This document shows positions 38,726-48,000 of a stretch of 64,000 bases of DNA, one piece after another (position 1 is the stretch's first letter; each line of letters starts with the position of its first letter). The translations under genes and the position numbers were made by a program. The DNA comes from UBA6107 sp964533735 (lineage in GTDB: Bacteria; Chloroflexota; Anaerolineae; Anaerolineales; Anaerolineaceae): positions 620,001 through 684,000 of the forward strand of contig CAZHMD010000001.1 of NCBI GenBank assembly GCA_964533735.1, read 5' to 3'. Under the pieces are notes generated by a model. The model was given only the letters and a program-made list of their open reading frames with translations, searched no databases and was not told the origin of the DNA.

Positions 38726-39673
38726 ATGCATCGCGTCATTCTTCTATTACTGCTCATGCTCAGCCTGGCAGGCTGCACTGAAACATCAACATTTGTCCCG
38801 CAAATCGATGAAACGCTCCCGCCCGCCGCAGCTCCCACGGTATCGGTGTCCACGCAAGAGAGTACACCCACAAGTTCCCCGGCAGCTGAGACCCAGCCGA
38901 CCGAAACAAAAGAACTTACTCCCACAACTGCCCTCGAAGAATGGCAGACCCTGCCGGTCATACCCACGGTTTCACCTGAGATGATCGATGTTTACCTGCG
39001 CGGTCAGGAACGCGGACGCGACCCGCACAGGTTTTCAAAGATCGGTGACTGCCAGAACATCACCACTTACTATCTCGCCATGTTTGATAGTGGCACCTAC
39101 GACCTTGGAGAGCAATATGCTTACCTGCAGCCGACCATCGATTATTTTGAAAATTCCTGGTGGCGTGAGAGCCTGGCAGTAAAAGGCGGTATGAACGTGG
39201 CCGCTGTACAAAACGTCATGTGGGCGAACCCTGAAAAATGCAAAAAAGGGGAGACTCCTCTTGCCTGCGAGATCCGCGTTCACAACCCGGCCTTTGCCAT
39301 CATCAGCCTCGAAGAATCCTGGACAGGCAGCATCGAGCGTTACGACTTCTACATGCGCGAGATCGTTGATTATGTCTTATCACAGGACGTTATCCCCATT
39401 CTGGCCACCCGCGCGGAGACACTCACCCAGGAGCGCAGGATTAACCCCACTGTCGCCCGCATCGCCCTGGATTACAACATCCCCTTGTGGAATTTCGGTG
39501 CCGCCGCTGCAGCCCTGCCGGACAACGGCATCCGCCCTGATGGCTTTCACCTCACCGAAGGACGTTCCTTTTTTAACGACCCGGAGCTTTTGAAGACCGG
39601 ATGGGCGCTGCGCAACCTCACCGCCCTCCAGGCTGTCGATTCTGTCTATCACGGCGTGCTTGGTCAGCCCTGA
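38726..39673 (+). CDS. SGNH-hydrolase-like lipoprotein with Cys in the nucleophile position
   Basis: A 315-residue lipoprotein (lipobox LAGC, Cys17) with a roughly 60-residue Thr/Pro/Ser stalk. The remainder resembles an SGNH/GDSL hydrolase: block I reads KIGDCQNITT, with Cys109 where Ser is expected, and block V reads RPDGFHLTEG, keeping the Asp and His. The block III G-x-N-D is not recognisable here (SLEESWTG). It has a paralogue at 62703. AAGGGATT precedes the ATG. It is 27 bases after paralogue C and likely belongs to the same envelope operon. Confidence 0.7.
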   Translation: MHRVILLLLLMLSLAGCTETSTFVPQIDETLPPAAAPTVSVSTQESTPTSSPAAETQPTETKELTPTTALEEWQTLPVIPTVSPEMIDVYLRGQERGRDPHRFSKIGDCQNITTYYLAMFDSGTYDLGEQYAYLQPTIDYFENSWWRESLAVKGGMNVAAVQNVMWANPEKCKKGETPLACEIRVHNPAFAIISLEESWTGSIERYDFYMREIVDYVLSQDVIPILATRAETLTQERRINPTVARIALDYNIPLWNFGAAAAALPDNGIRPDGFHLTEGRSFFNDPELLKTGWALRNLTALQAVDSVYHGVLGQP

Positions 39674-39692
39674 TCCTCATTCCTGTTGACAC

Positions 39693-39725
39693 AAAAAAAG
39701 GGACTGCACTGCAGTCCCTTTTTTT
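39693..39725. terminator. Bidirectional terminator between SGNH-like and OsmC genes
   Basis: AAAAAAAGGGACTGCA (39693-39708) and TGCAGTCCCTTTTTTT (39710-39725) form a near-perfect inverted repeat with A and T tracts usable on both strands. It separates converging genes. Confidence 0.9.
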
Positions 39726-39737
39726 ACTAAGAATGTC

Positions 39738-40154
39738 TTAACCTTCGTGGATAGTGATCTTGGTGTGCACCGGAACTGCTTTACTCAGCATGGCATTAAC
39801 TGAACAGTACTTGGTCTCGCTCAATTCCACCGCGCGTTTCACTGCTTCTTCATCCATATTATGTCCGGTCACCACAAATTCTACAGTGATGTCGGTGAAA
39901 ACCTTGGGGTGGTCTGGGGAACGGTCAGCGTGCAGTAGGACTTCAAAACTGGTCACTTCCTGGCGCTTCTTTTGCAGGATGGAGATCACATCCATGGCCG
40001 TGCAGCCTCCAAGACTGAGTAGCACCAATTCCATCGGGCTTGGACCTTCATTTAAACCGCCATGTTTCACTGATGTGTCAATTCGTACAGTAAATCCTGT
40101 ACCTGTAATTCCCGAAAAACTCAATCCGGTTTTCCACACTAATTTCCCGTCCAT
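39738..40154 (-). CDS. OsmC/YhfA-family peroxidase-like protein
   Basis: A 138-residue protein of the OsmC family, thiol-dependent hydroperoxide-reducing enzymes. Two conserved Cys are present, in SLGGCTAMDVIS and ETKYCSVNAML, and the EGPSPMELVL loop is typical. The short form without the N-terminal beta hairpin fits the YhfA branch. AAGGAG precedes the ATG; the gene ends the minus-strand series that includes tsaD. Confidence 0.88.
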   Translation of the reverse strand: MDGKLVWKTGLSFSGITGTGFTVRIDTSVKHGGLNEGPSPMELVLLSLGGCTAMDVISILQKKRQEVTSFEVLLHADRSPDHPKVFTDITVEFVVTGHNMDEEAVKRAVELSETKYCSVNAMLSKAVPVHTKITIHEG

Positions 40155-40181
40155 TAATTACTCCTTCAAATATTCAAGGCT

Positions 40182-41207
40182 TTAGCTTAACGGCCAGGTG
40201 GGCATCACATCCAGGTCGAGCGCGTCTACCCGGTTATTGATATAGCGGTAATATCCTGCAGAGGCGATCATCGCGGCGTTGTCGGTACATAATGCCAACG
40301 GTGGGATATGCACTTTGAATTCTTCCTGCCCCAAAAAGGCTTCACGTAATGCCTTATTCGCCGAGACCCCGCCAGCCACTACGATTTCCTTAACCTCAAA
40401 TTGTCTTGCAGCCTTGATCGTCTTGGTGAAGAGGGAATCCACCGCTGCTGCCTGGAAACTGGCTGCCAGGTCGTTAACTGGGATCACCCTGTTTTCTTCT
40501 TCAAGTTTTCGTACCACTCGCAGAACGGCTGTTTTTACCCCGCTGAATGAAAAATTCCAGGTTCCTTCCAGGCGTGACCGCGGGAAGGCAAAAGCTTGCG
40601 GATTGCCTTTCATCGCCGCTTTCTGTACGGAGGGTCCACCCGGATAAGGTAGTCCGATCAGGCGTGCAACTTTATCAAAAGCCTCGCCTGCTGCATCATC
40701 CAGTGTTGCGCCAAGCCGCTGATAGTTCAAATGTCCGCTGACAAGGTTCAGTTCAGTGTGACCGCCTGATACCAGCAGCACCAGCAGGGGGAATTGTGGT
40801 TCAGCAGGAGGATGGGTGGTGTCATGCGGGTAGATCCACGAGGAATAAATATGTCCTTCGAGGTGGTTCACGCCGATCAGCGGAAGGTTGCGCCCCAGGG
40901 CAATCCCCTTGGCGGCATTCATCCCCACAACCAGCGAACCTGCCAAACCAGGTCCGCGCGTCACTGCCACCGCATCCAGGTCGGCAAATCCAATATGCGC
41001 TTGCTGCAGCGCTTCATCAATGACCGCGTATATGGTGCGGATGTGCTGCCTTGATGCCACTTCCGGGAAAACGCCGCCGTACTTCTTATGCAGTTCGATC
41101 TGTGTAGCTACCACGCTGGAAAGCAGGTCGCGTCCATTTTCGACCACCGCTGCGGCAGTTTCATCGCAGGAGCTTTCAATCCCCAGGATACGCGTAATTT
41201 TTTCCAC
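40182..41207 (-). CDS. tsaD: tRNA N6-threonylcarbamoyladenosine transferase TsaD
   Basis: A 341-residue ASKHA-fold enzyme that transfers threonylcarbamoyl to A37 of ANN-decoding tRNAs together with TsaB and TsaE. Signatures are ILGIESSCDETAAAVV, the metal-binding NHLEGHIYSS, LVSGGHTEL and GGVSANKALRE. The start is GTG 41207; no nearby ATG fits. It lies between a Xaa-Pro-type peptidase and OsmC. TsaB and TsaE genes are not in the window. Confidence 0.95.
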   Translation of the reverse strand: MEKITRILGIESSCDETAAAVVENGRDLLSSVVATQIELHKKYGGVFPEVASRQHIRTIYAVIDEALQQAHIGFADLDAVAVTRGPGLAGSLVVGMNAAKGIALGRNLPLIGVNHLEGHIYSSWIYPHDTTHPPAEPQFPLLVLLVSGGHTELNLVSGHLNYQRLGATLDDAAGEAFDKVARLIGLPYPGGPSVQKAAMKGNPQAFAFPRSRLEGTWNFSFSGVKTAVLRVVRKLEEENRVIPVNDLAASFQAAAVDSLFTKTIKAARQFEVKEIVVAGGVSANKALREAFLGQEEFKVHIPPLALCTDNAAMIASAGYYRYINNRVDALDLDVMPTWPLS

Positions 41208-41253
41208 TAGTTATTCTCTAATCCTTGACTTGATGATATCAGAATTTCAACCG

Positions 41254-42489
41254 TCATTTGATCGGAAGAACTAAGTCTTTTGAGAAATCTGCCAGGATCT
41301 CGAATTTTCCGTCTTCAGTCGCCAGCAGAGAATCTTCAATACGCACGCCCATGCCTTTTTCAGGATAATACAATCCTGGTTCAAGCGTGAAAACCGAGTT
41401 GGCTGCCAGGGTGTCACTCGGAGATGGATTGATCATCGTGCACCAGGGTTTTTCGTGTACTTGCAAACCAATTCCGTGTCCCAAACTGTGGACGTATCCT
41501 TCTTCAATCCCCGGTTTGGACATGATCGTCGGATGCCCCATGGCCTCAAAGATTTCACAGGTGCGTTTCTGGTAATTTACAAAAGGTGCGTCCAGCTTCA
41601 GCTCAGAGGTAACCGTGTTGTAAACCGATTTCACGTCCTCATACAGTTTAATAACCGGATCCGGGGCGTACCCCAGGCACCAGGTGCGCGTGAAATCGTA
41701 GAAATAACCCCCGCCAGCCTCGCACGGGAAAATATCGTAGACAATGGTTTGACCCAGCCGCAGTGCGTCACCTGCGGTGCCCGTCGAGTGTGGCACCCCG
41801 GCGTCGCGTCCGATGGCAAAAATCGTCCCCTCTGGGTTTTCCACACCGTGCTCCGCCAGCCACAAATTGATCTTGCGTTTAACCTCGCCAATGGTGATCG
41901 GGCTGCCGTCACTGTGCACCAGTAACCCCTTTTTTGTTTTCTGACTGGTAAGGTAATCTGCGGTCTTTCCCACCACATCCACTGTGACCTTTCCCATCTG
42001 GCGGATGCGCTCGATCTCTGCCGGTTCCTTGGTCATTCTTGCATTCAGCAGTATCTCGTCCTTGAAGAAACCTTCAAAAATGAGTTTTGGCATCAACTGC
42101 TGCACCCGGGTGAAGAGGCTGTAAAATGTCCCCACATCATTCTCACCATACAAACCAACCCTGCCTGAAGTGATCCGCAGTTCATTGAACATTTTTTGCA
42201 GGCGAATTGCCAGGGCTTCGGCATGGTTACCGGATGCTTCTTTTAAAAGATCTTCAATCGGATACTTGGAATAACTGATCGTTTTTAATCCGGTTCGTGC
42301 AGCCTCGTCACGCTCCATGGAGTTATGGAACAAGACCGCATCCTGTCCGCGTTTCTTGATAAGCATGGCATCGTTGATATGCCCACCTCCCGTTAGATAC
42401 ACCATCGCCGGGTTGTGCTGGGCGTTCCCTGCCACCAGGAGAACGTCGATTTTTTCTTCCTTCATAAATCTATCTAGATCAGCTTTCAT
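41254..42489 (-). CDS. M24-family metallopeptidase (Xaa-Pro aminopeptidase-like)
   Basis: A 411-residue protein of the creatinase/aminopeptidase P type. The N-terminal domain of about 160 residues precedes the pita-bread domain with metal ligands visible as Asp in VYDIFP and YDFTRTW, His in HSLGHGIGLQVHE, Glu in TLEPGLYYPE and Glu in GVRIEDSLL. It probably removes N-terminal residues next to proline from peptides in the cytoplasm. Its ATG overlaps the selA stop codon as ATGA. Confidence 0.9.
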   Translation of the reverse strand: MKADLDRFMKEEKIDVLLVAGNAQHNPAMVYLTGGGHINDAMLIKKRGQDAVLFHNSMERDEAARTGLKTISYSKYPIEDLLKEASGNHAEALAIRLQKMFNELRITSGRVGLYGENDVGTFYSLFTRVQQLMPKLIFEGFFKDEILLNARMTKEPAEIERIRQMGKVTVDVVGKTADYLTSQKTKKGLLVHSDGSPITIGEVKRKINLWLAEHGVENPEGTIFAIGRDAGVPHSTGTAGDALRLGQTIVYDIFPCEAGGGYFYDFTRTWCLGYAPDPVIKLYEDVKSVYNTVTSELKLDAPFVNYQKRTCEIFEAMGHPTIMSKPGIEEGYVHSLGHGIGLQVHEKPWCTMINPSPSDTLAANSVFTLEPGLYYPEKGMGVRIEDSLLATEDGKFEILADFSKDLVLPIK

Positions 42490-43847
42490 TTGCGGCTCCC
42501 TGGATAATTATTCTTAATGCTGTTGAGGAGAATCTCCTCTTCGTTTTCAGTTACAGTACGCGGATCAAATAGTACCCTGTCGTTGTTGATGCGTGCGATG
42601 ATTGGAGGTGAATTCTGGCGCAGTCTCGCCAGAAACGCATTCGCCTGCCCCGCTTCTACAGCCAGCACAAAAGTCGGCAGCGTTTCTCCTGGCAGGCTTC
42701 CGCCGCCAATAGTGGAGAATTCCGCGATCACCTCACCAAAACCCAGTTTCTCGCGCCAGCCTGTTACGCGTGCTTTCAATTCATTGAGAGGCATTGCTAT
42801 CATTTGCCACACCGGGATGGAAGTTAGCGCTTCACCCCTGAGGTAGTGCAGCAATGTGGCGTCCAGGCCTGCCAGGCAGAGTTTATCGGCCCGAACAGCC
42901 CTCGCAAACGGATGTTTTTTCAAGCGAGCGATCAACTCTCTTTTCCCTGCGATGATCCCTGCCTGGGGTCCTCCCAGCAGTTTATCGCCGGAAAAACATA
43001 CCAGGTCAGCGCTGGCATTAATGGATTCCTGCACCATCGGCTCATGGGCTATCCCGAATTGAGCTGTGTCCAGCAGCGCACCGGATCCGATATCATCGAT
43101 AAAGATTGCGTTATAACGATGGGTTAATGCCACCAGCTCTGCCAGTTCAGGCTGCTCGGTGAAACCCACAATTTTAAAATTCGAAGCATGCGCTCGCATC
43201 ACAAAACCCGCCCCGGTTTCCAGCGCATCCTGGTAATCCTGCAGGCGGATACGGTTGGTCGTACCAACTTCCAAAAGTCTTGCCCCGGATACTTTCATCA
43301 CGTCAGGTACTCTAAAGCCCCCCCCAATTTCAACCAGTTGCCCCCGGGAGATGATCACCTGTTTGCGGCTTGCCAGCGCCGTCAAAACCAGCAAAACTGC
43401 TGCAGCGTTATTATTTACCACCACGGCATCCTCTGCCCCTGTGATTGCCCGCAGGTGCTCGCGTGTATGCGTTGATCGCGACCCTCTGTTTCCTGTTTCA
43501 AGGTCGTATTCCAGTGTGGAGTAGGACTGGCTGACCTGCCGGACACCCTCCTGCGCTGCAGCCGAGAGGACTGCCCTGCCTAAATTCGTGTGTAAAATGA
43601 CGCCGGAAGCGTTGATCACTGGTTCCAGTGTCATCCGTGTTTCACTTACCAATTTTTGACGAACCTCAACTATGAAATTTGCTGCTGAAAACTTATTTCC
43701 CTTTCCCTTTAGTTGATTCCTAAATTCTTCCAGTGCTGCCCGCACCGTGGTCAATACAAGGGAATCCCCAAACTCATTCCTGAGTTGCTTAAACTCAGTA
43801 AGTTGAAGGAGGGAATCTACAGATGGGATTTGCCGCGGATCATTCAT
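42486..43847 (-). CDS. selA: L-seryl-tRNA(Sec) selenium transferase
   Basis: A 453-residue PLP enzyme that converts seryl-tRNA(Sec) to selenocysteyl-tRNA(Sec) using selenophosphate. Visible are the N-terminal domain (RQIPSVDSLLQL), INASGVILHTNLGRAVLS, NNNAAAVLLVL and the PLP lysine in CFSGDKLLGGPQAGII. Length is as expected. ATG 43847 is chosen; the longer frame runs into the upstream gene. It overlaps neighbours on both sides. selB, selD and tRNA-Sec are not seen in this window. Confidence 0.93.
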   Translation of the reverse strand: MNDPRQIPSVDSLLQLTEFKQLRNEFGDSLVLTTVRAALEEFRNQLKGKGNKFSAANFIVEVRQKLVSETRMTLEPVINASGVILHTNLGRAVLSAAAQEGVRQVSQSYSTLEYDLETGNRGSRSTHTREHLRAITGAEDAVVVNNNAAAVLLVLTALASRKQVIISRGQLVEIGGGFRVPDVMKVSGARLLEVGTTNRIRLQDYQDALETGAGFVMRAHASNFKIVGFTEQPELAELVALTHRYNAIFIDDIGSGALLDTAQFGIAHEPMVQESINASADLVCFSGDKLLGGPQAGIIAGKRELIARLKKHPFARAVRADKLCLAGLDATLLHYLRGEALTSIPVWQMIAMPLNELKARVTGWREKLGFGEVIAEFSTIGGGSLPGETLPTFVLAVEAGQANAFLARLRQNSPPIIARINNDRVLFDPRTVTENEEEILLNSIKNNYPGSRK

Positions 43848-44268
43848 TCTCGGCAGCGGGGGGTGTCCATTGGCTTTTTTCACGCAGCCTGAGAAGCAGT
43901 TCAATGGCAGCCAGGCATGCCCCGATCAGGATCGCCAGTGCAAAATTGAGCACCTTGCCCAATTGCAGCCATAACAAAGTGTCGGCAAAAGCGCCCGCCA
44001 GCAGCGCTTCGCGGATCATCACCATGGATGTCGCAGCAGGCTTGATCGGAAAACGTTTGTGCAGGTAGTGGATAATCGGAAGTGCCATCCCGCTGAAAGC
44101 CAGCGTCACCAGGAAGTACAGCAGCCAGCGTGGTCCTAGCGTTGGTACAGTCAGGATGAACAACAGGATCAAACCCACCCAACCAACGGCGGCAAGAATA
44201 ATGGCGGTGGTAAGCACTGCCGGAAAAGAGGGTAACTGCTTGCGTAACTCCGCTGGCGTTGGCTCCAA
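43840..44268 (-). CDS. Four-helix membrane protein of unknown function, 142 aa
   Basis: A 142-residue protein with four membrane segments (about 19-43, 46-66, 82-102 and 106-126) and polar ends. It begins with TTG 44268, which has an excellent GGGGAGGAT seven bases before it; no other start fits. It overlaps selA by eight bases, so it is co-translated with it. I do not recognise the family. Confidence 0.65.
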   Translation of the reverse strand: MEPTPAELRKQLPSFPAVLTTAIILAAVGWVGLILLFILTVPTLGPRWLLYFLVTLAFSGMALPIIHYLHKRFPIKPAATSMVMIREALLAGAFADTLLWLQLGKVLNFALAILIGACLAAIELLLRLREKSQWTPPAAENE

Positions 44269-44279
44269 TTTATCCTCCC

Positions 44280-44699
44280 CTATTCATCCAGGAATTCAGT
44301 AACATAATCGATGGTCAGTATTTTCCAATCATCACCTTCTTTGGTGAGCACAAATGTGCCGGTGATGCGTATGTCGCGGAAGTCTGATTCGTCAGTTTTT
44401 TTCATCGTTGCGGTAAATGGAGCATAGGCATAACCGTTTTCGATCTTGTCCAGGTCCAGTTTCTCAAGGTCATACTTGATATCATATAACGCGAATTGCA
44501 GGTCAAGCACATTTTTGAGATCCAGCGTGCGCACGTTCTGGTGATACAGCAGGAAAAGGTTCCCGGCGTCTTCAGCGGTTGTGAATTTTTCAAAATCTCG
44601 CACCGCTGTCAGAACCTCGCGTTGTTCTGCATTGCCGCAAGCGGTTAAAAGTAGCGAGAGGCACAGCGTTAAAATGACTAGCGTGATGAAGCGTTTTTG
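44280..44699 (-). CDS. Small lipoprotein of unknown function, 139 aa
   Basis: A 139-residue lipoprotein. TTG 44699 is the likely start: GGAGG lies six bases before it and the product then begins with a normal basic signal peptide (QKRFITLVILTLCLSLLLTAC, written here in two parts as QKRFITLVIL and TLCLSLLLTAC). An upstream ATG in the same frame has no binding site. The mature part resembles an NTF2-like or nuclear-transport-fold domain with alternating strands (YAYAPFTATM, TGTFVLTKEGDDWKILTID). First gene of the selA-tsaD series. Confidence 0.7.
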   Translation of the reverse strand, partial: QKRFITLVILTLCLSLLLTACGNAEQREVLTAVRDFEKFTTAEDAGNLFLLYHQNVRTLDLKNVLDLQFALYDIKYDLEKLDLDKIENGYAYAPFTATMKKTDESDFRDIRITGTFVLTKEGDDWKILTIDYVTEFLDE

Positions 44700-44741
44700 C
44701 AAGGGTTTCCTCCAGGAATCAACACAGAATGTTATCATTTG

Positions 44742-44747
44742 ATTATA
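44742..44747 (-). promoter_or_regulatory. -10 box of the lipoprotein-selA-tsaD series
   Basis: GATATAAT on the minus strand, about 43 bases before the TTG start. A TTACAT lies 19 bases upstream of it as a possible -35 box. The divergent metH promoter is within 50 bases. Confidence 0.5.
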
Positions 44748-44790
44748 TCAAACTCACTGCCTGGAGATGTAATTCAGACCTTTTATGTGA

Positions 44791-44796
44791 TAAAAT
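44791..44796 (+). promoter_or_regulatory. Probable -10 box of the riboswitch-metH transcript
   Basis: TGTGATAAAAT (box TAAAAT) lies about 30 bases before the riboswitch begins. A good -35 box is not visible. Confidence 0.4.
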
Positions 44797-44824
44797 GTTG
44801 AAACTTGGGGTTGAGATCAACCCT

Positions 44825-44989
44825 GCTCATTGAGAGAGGTGGAGGGACCGGCCCGGCGAAACCTCGGCAACCGATTTTTTCAAGGTGCCAATTCCGTCAG
44901 AAAGGGTGCATGTTAAAGCACACCCCGCTTTCTGAAAAATGAGAGGATATGCCCTTATTATTACCTCTCATCTTTAGAGAGGTTTTTTG
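44825..44989 (+). promoter_or_regulatory. SAM-I (S-box) riboswitch with transcription terminator
   Basis: The leader contains the S-box core: GAGAGAGGTGGAGGGA, GGCCCGGCGAAACC, GGCAACC, GGTGCCAATTCC and the AGAAAG...CTTTCT arm. P1 pairs CTCATT (44827-44832) with AATGAG (44938-44943). Downstream, CCTCTCAT (44964-44971) can pair either with ATGAGAGG (antiterminator) or with GAGAGG plus TTTTTT (terminator, 44963-44988). Binding of S-adenosylmethionine should stabilise P1, allow termination and switch off metH and the next gene. Confidence 0.95.
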
Positions 44990-45022
44990 TTCAATCTTGC
45001 AGGTTTAGGACTGGAGTAAGCA

Positions 45023-48000
45023 ATGGAAAGACACTACACAAACCGTACCTATCTGGATGCCCTCGCCCAAAAGATCATCATCTTTGATGGCGCCATGGGT
45101 ACCAGCCTGCAAAAACAAAATCTCACCGCGGAAAATTTTGGCGGCGAGCGCACTAATGGCTGCAACGACTACCTCGTCATCTCCTACCCGCAGGCTGTTG
45201 AATTGGTCCACCGCTCTTTTTTGGAAGCTGGCGTGGACGTCATCGAAACGTGTACCTTTCGCTCCAATCGCCTCACCCTGGCGGAATATGGTCTTGGGGA
45301 TCGCGTCATCGAGATCAATGTCGCAGCTGCCCGCCTGGCGCGCAAATGCGCGGATGATTTCAGTACCTCTGGTCAAAAACGTTTCGTCGCCGGCTCCATC
45401 GGACCCACCGGTAAACTCCCCTCCATGAACGACCCTGAACTCTCTAATGTGACCTTCGACCAGTTGCAGGAGATTTTTTGCGAACAGGCTACCGGTCTCA
45501 TCCAGGGAAGGGTTGATCTCCTCCTCATCGAAACCTCGCAGGACATCCTTGAAGTTAAAGCTGCCATCCTCGGCATCCAGGACGCCTTCATCAATACCGG
45601 AGTTCGCCTGCCAGTACAGGTGCAGGTAACCCTCGACACCACCGGGCGCATGCTGCTCGGAACGGATATCAGCGCGGTGCTCGCCATCCTCGAAGGCATG
45701 CCCATCGATGTCATCGGTCTCAACTGTTCCACCGGCCCTGACTTCATGCGTGAACCTATCCGCTACCTGGGTGAAAATTCCACCCTGCCGGTCTCCTGCA
45801 TCCCTAACGCCGGTTTGCCATTGAATGTCGATGGTCAGGCGGTTTATCCGCTGGAACCCGAGCCTTTTGCCAATACCTTGTTTGAATTCGCTCAGAAGAA
45901 CGGGGTGCGTGTACTCGGCGGCTGTTGCGGTACAACGCCGCAGCATCTCAAAGCCCTGGTGGAGAAGATCGGGTCCCTGGCTCCTTCTCCCTTACCCCAG
46001 GCTGTCACCCCCCGCCTTGCCTCGTCCATCCAGGCGCAGCCCATGGAACAGGAACCGCGTCCATTCTTCATCGCTGAACGCTTGAACACCCAGGGAAGCC
46101 GCATTTTCAAAAAAATGGTGCTCGACAATGATTTCGATTCCATCCTCAGCCTGGCGCAGCAGCAGGTCGATGGTGGCGGGCATGCTCTCGACCTTTGCGT
46201 GGCGCTAACCGAACGCGGTGAAGAAGCGGCCACCATGCGCCGCCTCATTAAAACCATTTCCCCTGTCATCCGTCTGCCGCTCGTCATCGATTCCACCGAA
46301 ATAGACGTACTCGAGATAGCCCTTAAAACTGCCCCGGGGCGCTGCCTGATTAACTCCACTCATCTCGAAAGTGGTCGTGAAAAAGCTGACAAAATCTTCG
46401 ACCTCGCCAAAAAATACAACGCCGCGGTCATCGTCCTGACAATTGATGAGCAGGGAATGGCAAAAACCGCCGACCGCAAGCTGGAAGTCGCCAGGAGAAT
46501 TTACGCCATCGCCGTCGAGGAACACGGTTTGCAGCCCCAGGACCTTGTGTACGACGCGCTCACCTTCACCCTCGCAACCGGAAGTGAAGAGTTTGCCAAT
46601 TCTGCCGTTGAAACCTTCAACGGCATCGCGCTTATCAAAAAACATCTTCCGGGTGTGCTTACCTCGCTGGGAGTGAGCAATGTCTCGTTTGGTCTCACCC
46701 CGCCTGCCCGCACGATGATCAACAGTGTCATGCTCCATCACGCCGTCCTTGCCGGTTTGGATATGGCCATTGTCAATCCGGCTGCCATCACCCCTTACGG
46801 TGAGATCCCCGAAAAGGAACGCCTCCTGGTGGAGGATTTGATCTTCAACCGCAACCCTGAAGCACTGCAGCATGTCATCGAGTTTTTTCAGGACACTGTA
46901 CCAACGGAAACCCGCAAGGATATGCGTACTGAAATGCTCGCTGCCATGCCGGTCAACGAACGCCTGCACTGGAAGATACTCCACCGCTATAAGGAGGAAG
47001 TGGAAGAAGATATCGACCTCCTTTTAGCAGAGCGAACCTCAACCCAAAACCAGGACCAGCGCGCGGTGGAGATCCTCAACACCATTCTCTTACCCGCAAT
47101 GAAGGAAGTCGGCGACAAATTTGGTAGTGGTGAGCTCATCCTCCCCTTCGTCCTTCAATCCGCTGAGGTGATGAAGAAGACCGTCTCTTATCTGGAGAAT
47201 TTCCTCGATCGCAAGGAAGGCACCTCCAAAGGCACACTCGTTTTGGCCACAGTCTACGGAGACGTGCATGACATCGGTAAGAATTTGGTTAAAACCATTC
47301 TCTCCAATAACGGCTATACCGTCGTTGATCTTGGCAAGCAGGTGCCCGCCGAAACCATCATTTCCAAAGCGGTTGAAATCAACGCAGATGCCATCGGATT
47401 GAGCGCGCTCCTGGTGAGCACCAGTAAACAGATGCCGCTGATCATCAATGAACTGCATCGCCGCGGATTGAAATTCCCTGTCCTCATCGGCGGCGCAGCC
47501 ATTAACGAGCGCTTTGGTCGCCGCATCCTGGTGACAGATGACCAGCAAAATTACGCCGGCGGGGTCTTCTACTGCAAGGATGCCTTTGAAGGTCTCTCCA
47601 CCATGGATGCCCTCAGCGCTCCGGATTCCCGGGTAAAGATATTTGACCGCATTACGACTGAATCCAAAATGGAACTGGACCGCAAAGCCGAAGAAACGCC
47701 CCTGACCCCTTCCGGTTCGCGTTCTGCCACCCGCAAAGCAGATTTCCTTCCCGTCCCCTCAGCCTGGGGTACGCGCGTCGTAAAGGAAATGCCGTTGGAG
47801 ATCGTCTTCAAACATCTTTCCAAAAATGAACTCTTCCGCCTCTCCTGGGGAGGAAAGAACACCCACGGCGAAGCCTGGACAAAACTGCAGCGCGAATTTG
47901 AGGAGCGCCTGGTGCTCATGACAAAACAAGCCCTGGCTGAAAAGTGGCTGCGGCCGCAGGCGGTTTACGGTATCTGGCCCGCGCAATCCTCCGGGGATGA

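Noticed and set aside
45005..45946. 313-codon minus-strand frame opposite metH
   Set aside because: Lies fully opposite the conserved homocysteine domain and the metH start; no binding site or family similarity.
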